Counted from the first letter of the stretch, positions 1-5,923 are shown. The stretch is DNA of 5,923 nucleotides from Lachnospiraceae bacterium (GCA_017483425.1 JAFUWM010000297.1:1-5923), one strand, 5' to 3'. The notes: generated by a model not told the origin, from the sequence alone. Numbers and translations: made by a program.

Positions 1-402
1 GTCAAGGAAATTATCGGGCTCCGGCGCCCCCGTATTGCACCCTGCCGCGGCTATGGCCTTTAGATGCTCTACTTCATCATCTATGGGAAGCTGCCAGATA
101 TTTGCTTCATAGGGATAGTCTATCCTCACACCATGGGTCCTGATCTTTGTGACCCGGTCAAAGGATGCCATCTCGTCCTCTCCCATGAACCTGAAAAGAA
201 ACTCATTTACCTTAGGACGTCTCACATCTATGAAATGTCCCCCGCCTGTATCAAGCGGTGTTCCGTCCACATCCTCCGACCTGCAGAGTCCCCCTGCCTC
301 GCTCAAAACCTCTATGACCCTGAAATCCTCTATCCCCATATCGAGGAGCTTATTTGCAAATGTAAGTCCTGAAGGACCGGCTCCGATTATCAGATACTTC
401 AT
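1..402 (-). CDS. FAD-dependent oxidoreductase, amine oxidase / UDP-galactopyranose mutase-like, N-terminal part (3' end beyond window)
   Basis: The frame is open from the ATG at 402 to the window edge, giving 134 residues with no stop, so the gene is cut off. The protein opens with MKYLIIGAGPSG, a Rossmann beta-alpha-beta FAD-binding motif (GAGPSG at residues 7-12), followed by the acidic residue that ends the second strand (E31 in RVIE), then GGLCRS (37-42) and DTGGGHF (51-57). The GGxxRS plus D-x-GG combination is typical of the amine oxidase / protoporphyrinogen oxidase / UDP-galactopyranose mutase group of flavoproteins. The substrate-binding and C-terminal parts are missing, so the reaction cannot be named. 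The start overlaps the coaE stop in an ATGA arrangement. The nearest Shine-Dalgarno-like AAAGGA lies about 12 nt upstream, which is far, so translation probably depends on coupling to coaE. I am sure of the flavoprotein fold and not of the function. Confidence 0.85.
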   Translation of the reverse strand, partial: MKYLIIGAGPSGLTFANKLLDMGIEDFRVIEVLSEAGGLCRSEDVDGTPLDTGGGHFIDVRRPKVNEFLFRFMGEDEMASFDRVTKIRTHGVRIDYPYEANIWQLPIDDEVEHLKAIAAAGCNTGAPEPDNFLD

Positions 403-1031
403 TTCTTATTGAATTCCTTTAGTATTTGATCCACGGAGGATCTCATCTCCTCTATGCTCCCGTCATTATTTATGATCCTTGCGCAGTGCTTCCTGTACTC
501 CTCATCAGAAAGCTGCGAATCATATATGGCGTCCACCTTTTCGTCGCTGTATCCCCTAGTCTCTTTGAGCCTTTTTCTTCTGGTTTCAGGGGATGCGTAT
601 ACATACCAGAGCTCATTCAGGATCTCACCATAGCCGCATTCTATAAGGAGCGCCGCCTCCACAAAAAAGTAATCATGCCTGCCGGATATCCTCTCCGCCG
701 CCATCCTGTCAAGTATGAGGCTTAAAACGGCGGGATGCACTATGGCGTTTATCTCATCACGGAGACCTGTATTCCCAAACAGTTTCTTTGAATATCTCTC
801 CTTATCCGGAAAGCCTTTCTCATCAAGGACGTCCTCTCCCAAGATCTTGACTATCTTATCAAATACCGGACTTCCCGGAATATATAGCTTCTTTGCCTCC
901 TCATCTGCCTGGAAAACGGCACAGCTTGTATTCTCCATAAGGTATTTCATCACCTCGGACTTCCCTGAGCCCACTCCACCCGTTATCCCTATGAAAGCAG
1001 TCTGCTTTATCTCCTCGTCAGTGTGCCTCAT
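399..1031 (-). CDS. coaE: Dephospho-CoA kinase
   Basis: CoaE catalyses the last step of coenzyme A synthesis, phosphorylating the 3'-hydroxyl of the ribose of dephospho-CoA with ATP, in the cytoplasm. The 210-residue protein is of normal family length. It has a P-loop GGVGSGKS at residues 18-25, QADEEA (41-46) in the position of the family's conserved D-A-D segment, INAIVHPAV (94-102) with the conserved HP pair, VEAALLIE (124-131) in place of the commoner DVPLLFE, an arginine-rich lid segment (RRKRLKETRGYS, 151-162), Q173 of the conserved Q-S segment, and INNDGS (187-192) matching the C-terminal N-x-GS motif. The first 12 residues precede the usual IGITGG start, but no later start codon exists before the P-loop, so the ATG at 1031 is chosen. 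It overlaps the last 14 nt of polA and has a GGAAGGA ribosome binding site inside polA. Adjacency to polA is common in Firmicutes. Function is secure. Confidence 0.97.
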   Translation of the reverse strand: MRHTDEEIKQTAFIGITGGVGSGKSEVMKYLMENTSCAVFQADEEAKKLYIPGSPVFDKIVKILGEDVLDEKGFPDKERYSKKLFGNTGLRDEINAIVHPAVLSLILDRMAAERISGRHDYFFVEAALLIECGYGEILNELWYVYASPETRRKRLKETRGYSDEKVDAIYDSQLSDEEYRKHCARIINNDGSIEEMRSSVDQILKEFNKK

Positions 1032-3549
1032 AGAAATCCTTCCCGGTATTTACATCAACCTCAAGAGGTACCGCAAGTGCCGCTGCGCCCATCATGCCTT
1101 CAAGGAGTATCTGCTTCACGGCTTCCTCCTCGCCCAGAGCAGTCTCTATCAAAAGCTCGTCATGTATCTGCAGTATAAGCTTTGATCCAAGCCCTTTTTC
1201 CTTCAGCATGTCATGGACTCTTACCATGGCTATCTTCATGATGTCGGCCGCCGTTCCCTGTACGGGCATGTTCATGGCCACTCTCTCCCCGAACTGCCTT
1301 CGCATGAAGTTTGATTCCTTAAGCTCGGGTATCGGCCTTCTCCTGCCGAAATATGTGACAGCCGCCCCGTCCTTTTTGGCGGATGCCACCAGCCCGTCAA
1401 GATAACTCTTAACTCCGGGGAAAGTCTCAAAATACTGGTCTATATAATCCTTTGCCTCTTTTCTTGATATTGACAGGTTCTCCGACAGTCCGAAGGAGCT
1501 TATGCCGTATACTATGCCGAAGTTTACAGCCTTGGCGTTTCTCCTCATCTGTGGTGTCACATCCTCATAATCCACATGGAACACATGCGCTGCCGTGGAA
1601 GCATGTATATCCTGCCCTGCCCTGAAGGCATCTATAAGCTTCTGATCACCTGACAATGCCGCGAGGATCCTCAGCTCTATCTGCGAGTAATCCGCGTCGG
1701 TAAAGCTGTATCCCTCACGCGGGATGAATACACGCCTCAGCTCTCTGCCGCGCTCCGTCCTTATGGGTATATTCTGCAGATTCGGATCCGCCGACGAGAG
1801 CCTTCCTGTTGCCGTCACGGTTTGGTTGAATGTCGAATGTATGCGGCCGCCCTCATCTATATAATCCGCCAGTGAATCCGTGTATGTATTCTTGAGCTTG
1901 TAAACGCTCCTGTATTCAAGTATCTTTCTTACTATGGGCTGCTCCTCCGCAAGCTTCTCAAGCACATCCGCCGCTGTGGAATAGCCGCTCTTTGTCTTCT
2001 TACCGCCGGGAAGTCCCAGCTTTTCAAAGAGGATCACTCCGAGCTGTTTCGGAGAGTTAATATTAAACTCCTCACCCGCGTCATTGTATATTTCCTGCTC
2101 AAGCGCTTTGATATCCTTGTCGAGTCCGGCGGATATCTCAAGCAGGGCTTCCTTTGAAGCCCTTATGCCCTCCTGCTCCATTTCAAAAAGAACAAAGGCA
2201 AGCGGCATTTCAACCTCTGTGAAGAGCTTATCCATGTGAAGCTCTGCAAGTCTCTCATAAGCCTCCGATCCTTTTTTCAGCGCTTCATACGCTCTCTCTG
2301 AAGCTTCCTCGGGAACGCTGTAATCATCAATCAGCGGATTTAAGAGATAGTCCATTAAAAGCACATCCCTTAATCTTTCTCCATAGCCGATACTGCACGC
2401 ATTAAGCTGCTTTTTGATGTCGTATGTATAGTAATGCCCCTGTCCTTCCCTTATAACGCTCTCCAAATGCGCCCTCAGGTACATAGGTGATACAAAGCCG
2501 CTTATCCTTATATGACAGAGCCGCCCTGAAGCCATGGCAAGATATGCCCCATCTTCATCAAAGGCAAGTCCCGCCCTGTCATTTTTTTTTATCTCCGCAA
2601 AGATATCCTCGATCTCACCCAGATCAGTGACTTCCTCAAAATCATGTCTTGAAGCCTCGGCCGCCGCCGCGGTCGTCGATTCATCAAAGTATTTAAAAAG
2701 ACTTTTTAGCTCGAGCTCGTTGAATTTATCATAGGCTGACGCATTGAAGAGATCTCCCTTTTGGGCTCTGCTCCATGAAAAATCTATGTCCGCGGATGTA
2801 TCGATCGTTGCAAGCTTTTTTGAAAGGACTGCCAGATCAAAGTTCTGTTCAAGCGTTTCCCTTATTGATTTTTTTGATATTTCCGGTATATGCTCACGCA
2901 GATTCTCAATGCTTCCATACTGCTGTACAAGGCTTACTCCCGTCTTTTCGCCTATTTTCGGCACCCCGGGTATATTGTCCGAGGAATCCCCCATGAGAGC
3001 CTTTAGTTCAATGATCCCCTCAGGAGTCACACCGTATTTTGCCTCCACATCATCCGCGTATAGGATATCCACAGTCGTCTCGCCCTTAGACGTGTGCGGA
3101 AGCCTTATCTTTACGGTGTCCTTAGTTGCAAGCTGCAGCAGATCACGGTCTCCCGACAGGATCACCGCTTCCTTGCCGTCCTTCATCGCTATACGGCTTA
3201 TCGTACCTATGATGTCATCAGCCTCAAGCCCTTCTTTGGATATGATCTCTATATCCATCGCTGTAAGAACGTCTTTTATCAAAGGAACCTGCTCCCTGAG
3301 CTCGTCAGGCATCGCATGTCTCGTGCCCTTGTATGCCTCATACATCTCGTGCCTGAAGGTCGGAGCATGCTCGTCAAAGGCTACCGTGATATAATCCGGC
3401 TCCTCCTCCGATATGACCTTGAGCATTATATTTAAAAATCCAAGTACGGCGTTCGTATGCACACCCTTACTGTTTGTAAGGATCGGAAGTCCGTAAAAAC
3501 CTCTGTTCAGCATACTATGGCCGTCTATCAGTAATATTTTTTCCTTCAT
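1018..3549 (-). CDS. polA: DNA polymerase I (5'-nuclease plus polymerase, eroded proofreading domain)
   Basis: PolA fills gaps during excision repair and removes RNA primers from Okazaki fragments. The 843-residue protein shows three regions. Residues 1-290 are the 5'-nuclease: D9 (LLIDG), D59 (VAFDE), EADD 109-112, SGDRD 132-136, and MGDSSDNIPG 186-195 leading into the helix-hairpin-helix. Residues about 325-460 occupy the 3'-5' exonuclease position but look degenerate: FDEDG (330-334) replaces FDTET, D377 may survive, and the YxxxD third motif is absent, with lysine (K425) where the aspartate should be. Residues 465-843 are the polymerase: TGRLSSADPNLQNIP (581-595), motif A DYSQIELR with D620, motif B with R669, K673, F677 and Y681, and motif C QIHDE with D797 and E798. 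All polymerase and 5'-nuclease catalytic residues are present. The start at 3549 lies 6 nt after the zinc-finger gene stop. A nine-A run interrupts the linker at codons 320-323. Function is secure; loss of proofreading is inferred from alignment by eye. Confidence 0.98.
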   Translation of the reverse strand: MKEKILLIDGHSMLNRGFYGLPILTNSKGVHTNAVLGFLNIMLKVISEEEPDYITVAFDEHAPTFRHEMYEAYKGTRHAMPDELREQVPLIKDVLTAMDIEIISKEGLEADDIIGTISRIAMKDGKEAVILSGDRDLLQLATKDTVKIRLPHTSKGETTVDILYADDVEAKYGVTPEGIIELKALMGDSSDNIPGVPKIGEKTGVSLVQQYGSIENLREHIPEISKKSIRETLEQNFDLAVLSKKLATIDTSADIDFSWSRAQKGDLFNASAYDKFNELELKSLFKYFDESTTAAAAEASRHDFEEVTDLGEIEDIFAEIKKNDRAGLAFDEDGAYLAMASGRLCHIRISGFVSPMYLRAHLESVIREGQGHYYTYDIKKQLNACSIGYGERLRDVLLMDYLLNPLIDDYSVPEEASERAYEALKKGSEAYERLAELHMDKLFTEVEMPLAFVLFEMEQEGIRASKEALLEISAGLDKDIKALEQEIYNDAGEEFNINSPKQLGVILFEKLGLPGGKKTKSGYSTAADVLEKLAEEQPIVRKILEYRSVYKLKNTYTDSLADYIDEGGRIHSTFNQTVTATGRLSSADPNLQNIPIRTERGRELRRVFIPREGYSFTDADYSQIELRILAALSGDQKLIDAFRAGQDIHASTAAHVFHVDYEDVTPQMRRNAKAVNFGIVYGISSFGLSENLSISRKEAKDYIDQYFETFPGVKSYLDGLVASAKKDGAAVTYFGRRRPIPELKESNFMRRQFGERVAMNMPVQGTAADIMKIAMVRVHDMLKEKGLGSKLILQIHDELLIETALGEEEAVKQILLEGMMGAAALAVPLEVDVNTGKDFYEAH
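1037..1043 (-). promoter_or_regulatory. Ribosome binding site of coaE, inside the polA 3' end
   Basis: On the minus strand GGAAGGA is followed by TTTCT and then the coaE ATG at 1031, a 5-nt spacer. It supports the ATG that overlaps polA by 14 nt. The site lies in translated polA sequence, so ribosomes finishing polA would pass over it; coupled initiation is likely. Confidence 0.75.
2582..2590 (-). other. A9 homopolymer in polA with in-frame A AAA AAA slippery heptamer
   Basis: The polA coding strand reads ATA AAA AAA AAT GAC, nine consecutive A's, encoding I320-K321-K322-N323. The first seven A's form A AAA AAA in the X XXY YYZ phase used by -1 ribosomal frameshift sites. After a -1 slip the next codons are AAA then TGA, so synthesis would end at residue 323. 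Adding one A by polymerase slippage gives the same result. The run sits between the 5'-nuclease and the degenerate exonuclease region. I saw no strong downstream hairpin by eye; the best is a 4-bp GGCA/TGCC stem about 35 nt downstream. A GCGGAG and a GAGGA lie just upstream. The run is certain; a functional role is speculative. Confidence 0.45.
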
Positions 3550-3551
3550 AA

Positions 3552-3557
3552 TCCCTC
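3552..3557 (-). promoter_or_regulatory. polA ribosome binding site overlapping the upstream stop codon
   Basis: On the minus strand the upstream TGA stop (3558-3556) runs into GAGGGA, followed by TT and the polA ATG at 3549. The stop codon shares its last two bases with the Shine-Dalgarno sequence. The spacer from GAGGG is only about 3 nt, shorter than ideal, which suggests polA translation relies partly on ribosomes terminating at the zinc-finger gene. Confidence 0.6.
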
Positions 3558-3903
3558 AAAAGATCCACAGGATCAAAACACACGCAATAAGTACAAATAC
3601 CGCTGTCATCTCAATGAGATAAACGGCGGTACTGAACTGGGTAAGGCGCTGTATGGCCTCCTCTGTATCCGTAAGCATTGTTTCAAGGTCAGCATGCAGG
3701 TCGATGGTCTCCCCGCTCTCCACCCTTGCTATCCCCTGATCCACCAGATAGCTTATCTCTATCTCCTCACGGCAATCACTGCACTTTTTCAGATGCCCTG
3801 TAAAAGCCCTCGCCTCCTTAAGCGAAAGATTCCCTGAGAGGTATCTGGGAATGAGCCCCTGTATCTCCTTGCAGCTTTTCTCATTTCTGCCGTTTTCTTT
3901 CAT
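3556..3903 (-). CDS. zf-HC2 (anti-sigma-like) zinc-finger protein with C-terminal membrane anchor
   Basis: This 115-residue protein has the putative zinc-finger arrangement seen in anti-sigma factors of the ZAS type: C11, then a conserved-looking LIPRYLSGNLSLKEARAF segment, then H37-x3-C41-x2-C44 (HLKKCSDC). Residues 45-92 are charged and probably helical. Residues about 93-115 are hydrophobic and end the protein (MTAVFVLIACVLILWIF from 99), forming one membrane helix with nothing beyond it, so the zinc-binding part should face the cytoplasm. E98 lies at the edge of the helix. No sigma factor gene is in the window, so an anti-sigma role is unproven; such domains also occur in membrane proteins of other function. 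The start is fixed: an in-frame TAA lies just upstream and no NTG codon precedes C11. There is no Shine-Dalgarno sequence, and a promoter ends 8 nt before the ATG. polA follows after 6 nt. Confidence 0.85.
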   Translation of the reverse strand: MKENGRNEKSCKEIQGLIPRYLSGNLSLKEARAFTGHLKKCSDCREEIEISYLVDQGIARVESGETIDLHADLETMLTDTEEAIQRLTQFSTAVYLIEMTAVFVLIACVLILWIF

Positions 3904-3911
3904 AAGAGAAC

Positions 3912-3940
3912 ATTATACCATATTAAAGATGAAACCTGAA
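3912..3940 (-). promoter_or_regulatory. Extended -10 sigma-A-type promoter before the zinc-finger gene
   Basis: Read on the minus strand, TATAAT at 3917-3912 is a perfect -10 box, preceded by TGG (3920-3918), which makes the extended TGnTATAAT form. Seventeen bases upstream is TTCAGG (3940-3935), a weak -35 with 3 of 6 consensus bases, acceptable for an extended -10 promoter. The -35 and most of the spacer lie in the last codons of the Nudix-HAD gene. The -10 is followed by GTTCTCTT and then the ATG at 3903, so transcription would begin within about three bases of the ATG. It would serve the zinc-finger, polA, coaE and oxidoreductase genes. Confidence 0.65.
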
Positions 3941-5056
3941 CAGGGTATCGTTTATTTCGGACATGCTTCCGGCTATGGCTGCGGCACCAAGATCTTTCAT
4001 TTCTTCGGTATCCCCGTAGCCAAAAGATACGCCTACGCTCGATATGCCGGTATCCGACGCGCCCGCTATGTCAAACTTTGTATCTCCCACAAGGACGGAT
4101 GAACCGATAAAATATGGATCCTCCGAAGCATTGCGCCTAAAGAGCTCATGCAGCACCTGACTTTTGGTATCTATCCTCCCGTCGGGAGTAGAACCCACTA
4201 TATCATCAAAAAAATCTGTCATGTCAAAATGCTTCATCAGCTTCCGGCACATGTGCTCGGGCTTTGATGAGCAGACATAAAGCCTGTAACCGTCTGACCT
4301 CAAACCTTCCAGACATTCCCTGACACCGGGATAGGGTTCACACTCAAATACTCCCTCAGGCTCATAGCGCTCTCTGTATATCTTCACGAGCTCTCTTGCC
4401 TTATCCATATCAAGACCGTATCTTCTGGTATATGTGTATACAAGGGGAGGTCCCACAAAAAAAGAAAGATCATGATAATCCTCAACTTCGACCCCGATGG
4501 TTTTGAGGGCATATTGAGCGCATTTCATTATTCCCTCGCCGGTATCAAGAAGCGTGCCGTCAAGATCAAAGAGTATATTTTTCACAGGAACGGTCTTCTT
4601 GCTGACAAGCTTTCCCTTTTCATAGGTCAGGTCGTAGGATATGCGTTTCTTTCCGTCAAGCAGCCCGTTCAGGAAGAACCTGTCGCCTTCCCACAGGGAA
4701 AGCCCCATGATCTCATCATCAGGGATGAATTTAAGCGTACCTTCGCTGCAGGGGGTTCCGTTCATGACAGTTTCAGCCTGTCCGTCCGTTATCCGGGCAG
4801 AGTACAGATACATTTCCTCGTCTTCATATTCATCATTTCTGAAATATATGATGCCGTGAAAAACATATGAGGAGAGCTCTATGCCTGTCTCCTCTCTTAC
4901 CTCCCTGATAAGGCATTCTCCGGCGGTTTCAGCTCCCTCAAATTTGCCGCCGACTCCGATCCATTTGCCCTCGTTTACATCATTCGGCTTTTTATTTCTG
5001 TGCAGCATCAAGGTTTTGCCGTTATTTCTCAGATAACAAAGCGTTGATTTAAACAT
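3923..5056 (-). CDS. Fused Nudix hydrolase (MutT / 8-oxo-dGTP diphosphatase-like) and HAD-family phosphatase
   Basis: Two enzymes are joined in one 377-residue chain. Residues 1-155 are a Nudix hydrolase: opening STLCYLRNNGKTLMLHR, then KWIGVGGKFEGAE and a complete Nudix box GX5EX7REUXEEXGU from G37 to I59 with E52, E55 and E56 as metal ligands. This resembles MutT/MTH1-like enzymes that hydrolyse 8-oxo-dGTP to the monophosphate. Residues 160-377 are a HAD hydrolase with a helical cap, close to phosphoglycolate phosphatase or 5'-nucleotidase types: DLDGT with D164 and D166, VCSSKP with S263, K298, and VGDTKFD with D325 and D329. Both catalytic sets are intact. The start is placed at the ATG at 5056, which has AAAGGA six bases upstream and matches the usual Nudix N-terminus; a GTG at 5083 would add nine residues and overlap the preceding stop, but its GAGGA touches it with no spacer. 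Exact substrates are inferred. Confidence 0.9.
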   Translation of the reverse strand: MFKSTLCYLRNNGKTLMLHRNKKPNDVNEGKWIGVGGKFEGAETAGECLIREVREETGIELSSYVFHGIIYFRNDEYEDEEMYLYSARITDGQAETVMNGTPCSEGTLKFIPDDEIMGLSLWEGDRFFLNGLLDGKKRISYDLTYEKGKLVSKKTVPVKNILFDLDGTLLDTGEGIMKCAQYALKTIGVEVEDYHDLSFFVGPPLVYTYTRRYGLDMDKARELVKIYRERYEPEGVFECEPYPGVRECLEGLRSDGYRLYVCSSKPEHMCRKLMKHFDMTDFFDDIVGSTPDGRIDTKSQVLHELFRRNASEDPYFIGSSVLVGDTKFDIAGASDTGISSVGVSFGYGDTEEMKDLGAAAIAGSMSEINDTLFRFHL

Positions 5057-5062
5057 CCCTGT

Positions 5063-5068
5063 TCCTTT
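5063..5068 (-). promoter_or_regulatory. Ribosome binding site deciding the Nudix-HAD start
   Basis: AAAGGA on the minus strand is followed by a 6-nt spacer (ACAGGG) and the ATG at 5056. This favours that ATG over the GTG at 5083 and leaves a 23-nt gap after the FAH gene. Confidence 0.65.
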
Positions 5069-5079
5069 CAGACTTTCAC

Positions 5080-5923
5080 TCACTCCTCACGCTTCCAAAC
5101 GTCCGTCGCCATGACCTTGTTTACAAGCTGTCCTATGCCCTCTATCTCACATATGACCTCGTCTCCGTCTTTCAGGAAAACCGGTGGCTCCATTCCCATG
5201 GCAACTCCCGAAGGGGTGCCGGTGGCTATCACAGTGCCGGGAGAAAGCGTCATCCCTTTTGACAGTATCTCTATTATCTCGGGTATACCGGTTATGAGGT
5301 TCCTCGTGTTTGACGACTGGCGAAGCTCGCCATTCACATAGGTTTTGATATCGAGCTCCGGTATCCCGTTAAATTCATCCTTTGAGACGATGCAGGGACC
5401 CATCGGCGTGAACCCGTCCAGACTCTTGCCGAAGTACCACTGCTTATGTCTGGTCTGCAGATTACGCGCGGATACGTCATTTATTACGGTGTAACCAAAT
5501 ATATAATCAAGTGCGTCCTCTGCCTTTACATCGTATGCTTCTTTTCCTATCACCACACCAAGCTCTGCTTCATAGTCAAGCGAATCACAGATATCCTCAT
5601 GCATAGGTATTATGCTTCCCGTTCCCTGTGAATAATCAACTCTTTTCGAGAAAAAGATAGGATCAGGCTTATCCTTTGAAAAAGCGTCCCTGTCAAAGCT
5701 CTCCGCTTCTTTTGCATGATCTGCATAGTTTATCCCAAGGCAGATAACATCCTGTCTGGGATGGGGTATGGGAGACAGTATCTCAACATTCGGACTGTCA
5801 AGCTCCACCACTTCCGAAAGTCCCGGGATATTACCGTCATGTCCTTTGAGCAGCAGAACGTTCATGGTCTTATAAGCCCTTAATATATACGCCCGATGCC
5901 CGTCCTTTGATGCTGCCACATGA
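5080..5923 (-). CDS. Fumarylacetoacetate hydrolase (FAH) family protein, 5' end beyond window
   Basis: FAH-fold enzymes use a divalent metal to cleave or rearrange 2-keto or acylpyruvate-type acids: acylpyruvases, oxaloacetate decarboxylase/tautomerase, 2-hydroxyhepta-2,4-diene-1,7-dioate isomerase and others. Counting from the GTG codon at 5919 as residue 1, the protein shows the family signature ICLGINYADHAKE (59-71), metal ligands E117 and E119 (DYEAELG) and D148 (INDVSARN), the substrate loop GKSLDGFTPMGP (164-175), and ATGTPSGV (232-239). The catalytic set looks complete. The frame stays open through the window edge with His upstream of that GTG. Residues such as KDGHRAYILRAYKTMN look like the second half of the usual N-terminal strand pair, so the true start is probably some 15-25 codons outside the window. 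The ATG at 5865 is a poor alternative, with only a distant AAGGG. It is the first gene of the visible cluster and has no clear functional link to its neighbours; the substrate cannot be deduced. Confidence 0.9.
   Translation of the reverse strand, partial: HVAASKDGHRAYILRAYKTMNVLLLKGHDGNIPGLSEVVELDSPNVEILSPIPHPRQDVICLGINYADHAKEAESFDRDAFSKDKPDPIFFSKRVDYSQGTGSIIPMHEDICDSLDYEAELGVVIGKEAYDVKAEDALDYIFGYTVINDVSARNLQTRHKQWYFGKSLDGFTPMGPCIVSKDEFNGIPELDIKTYVNGELRQSSNTRNLITGIPEIIEILSKGMTLSPGTVIATGTPSGVAMGMEPPVFLKDGDEVICEIEGIGQLVNKVMATDVWKREE

Noticed and set aside
64..1185. Plus-strand open frames opposite the oxidoreductase and coaE genes
   Set aside because: They overlap the minus-strand P-loop kinase and flavoprotein frames, which carry clear family motifs; the plus-strand translations resemble nothing known.
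2869..2875. Second in-frame A AAA AAA heptamer in polA
   Set aside because: It is only seven A's long, encodes an ordinary Lys-Lys, and a -1 slip would interrupt the 5'-nuclease domain seven codons later with no sensible product.
2744..3394. 216-codon open frame on the plus strand opposite polA
   Set aside because: It lies entirely antisense to the conserved 5'-nuclease domain of polA, its translation is rich in Ser, Phe and Ile without any recognisable motif, and it has no promoter or neighbours on that strand.
3904..3922. Possible terminator after the Nudix-HAD gene
   Set aside because: The 19-nt gap has no inverted repeat or T-run; it is occupied by the -10 box.
5057..5083. GTG start for the Nudix-HAD gene in a GTGA overlap with the FAH stop
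   Set aside because: The GAGGA in front of it leaves no spacer, and the nine extra residues precede the normal family N-terminus. The ATG at 5056 has a well-spaced AAAGGA. The GTG is not excluded.
1..5923. Mobile elements, CRISPR repeats, tRNA or other RNA genes, riboswitches
   Set aside because: Virtually all of the window is coding sequence; no direct repeat array, transposase motif, tRNA-like fold or leader region was seen on either strand.

Overview
The window is a compact gene cluster in which every gene lies on the minus strand, so it reads from position 5923 down to 1. Heavy use of ATA and AGG codons, AAGGA/GAGGG-type ribosome binding sites, short gaps and the protein sequences themselves suggest a Clostridia-type Firmicute, most likely of the Lachnospiraceae. 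That assignment is inference from style; no taxonomic marker is present.

In transcription order: (1) a fumarylacetoacetate hydrolase (FAH) family enzyme, 5923-5080, whose 5' end runs off the window; (2) a two-domain protein, 5056-3923, with an N-terminal MutT-like Nudix hydrolase fused to a C-terminal HAD phosphatase; (3) a small zinc-finger (zf-HC2, anti-sigma-like) protein with a single C-terminal membrane helix, 3903-3556; (4) polA, DNA polymerase I, 3549-1018; (5) coaE, dephospho-CoA kinase, 1031-399; (6) the first 134 codons of an FAD-dependent oxidoreductase, 402-1, cut by the window edge.

Neighbours are coupled tightly: a 23-nt gap, a 19-nt gap, a 6-nt gap, a 14-nt overlap and a 4-nt ATGA overlap. 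No rho-independent terminator was seen. A TGnTATAAT promoter sits in the 19-nt gap before the zinc-finger gene and overlaps the end of the Nudix-HAD gene. It would start an mRNA almost exactly at the zinc-finger ATG and drive zinc finger-polA-coaE-oxidoreductase as one unit, on top of any read-through from upstream.

The likely common theme is nucleotide and DNA housekeeping: cleansing of damaged nucleotides (Nudix-HAD), DNA repair and Okazaki processing (PolA) and CoA synthesis (CoaE). The FAH and FAD enzymes have no visible link to this theme. The most interesting points are an in-frame A AAA AAA slippery run (nine A's) in polA with a -1-frame stop that would release a 5'-nuclease-only protein, the probably leaderless zinc-finger gene with no sigma partner, the Nudix-HAD fusion, and a polA-coaE junction without the mutM found there in Bacillus. 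No clearly novel system, mobile element, RNA gene or CRISPR array is visible. No gene-free stretch exceeds 25 bases.
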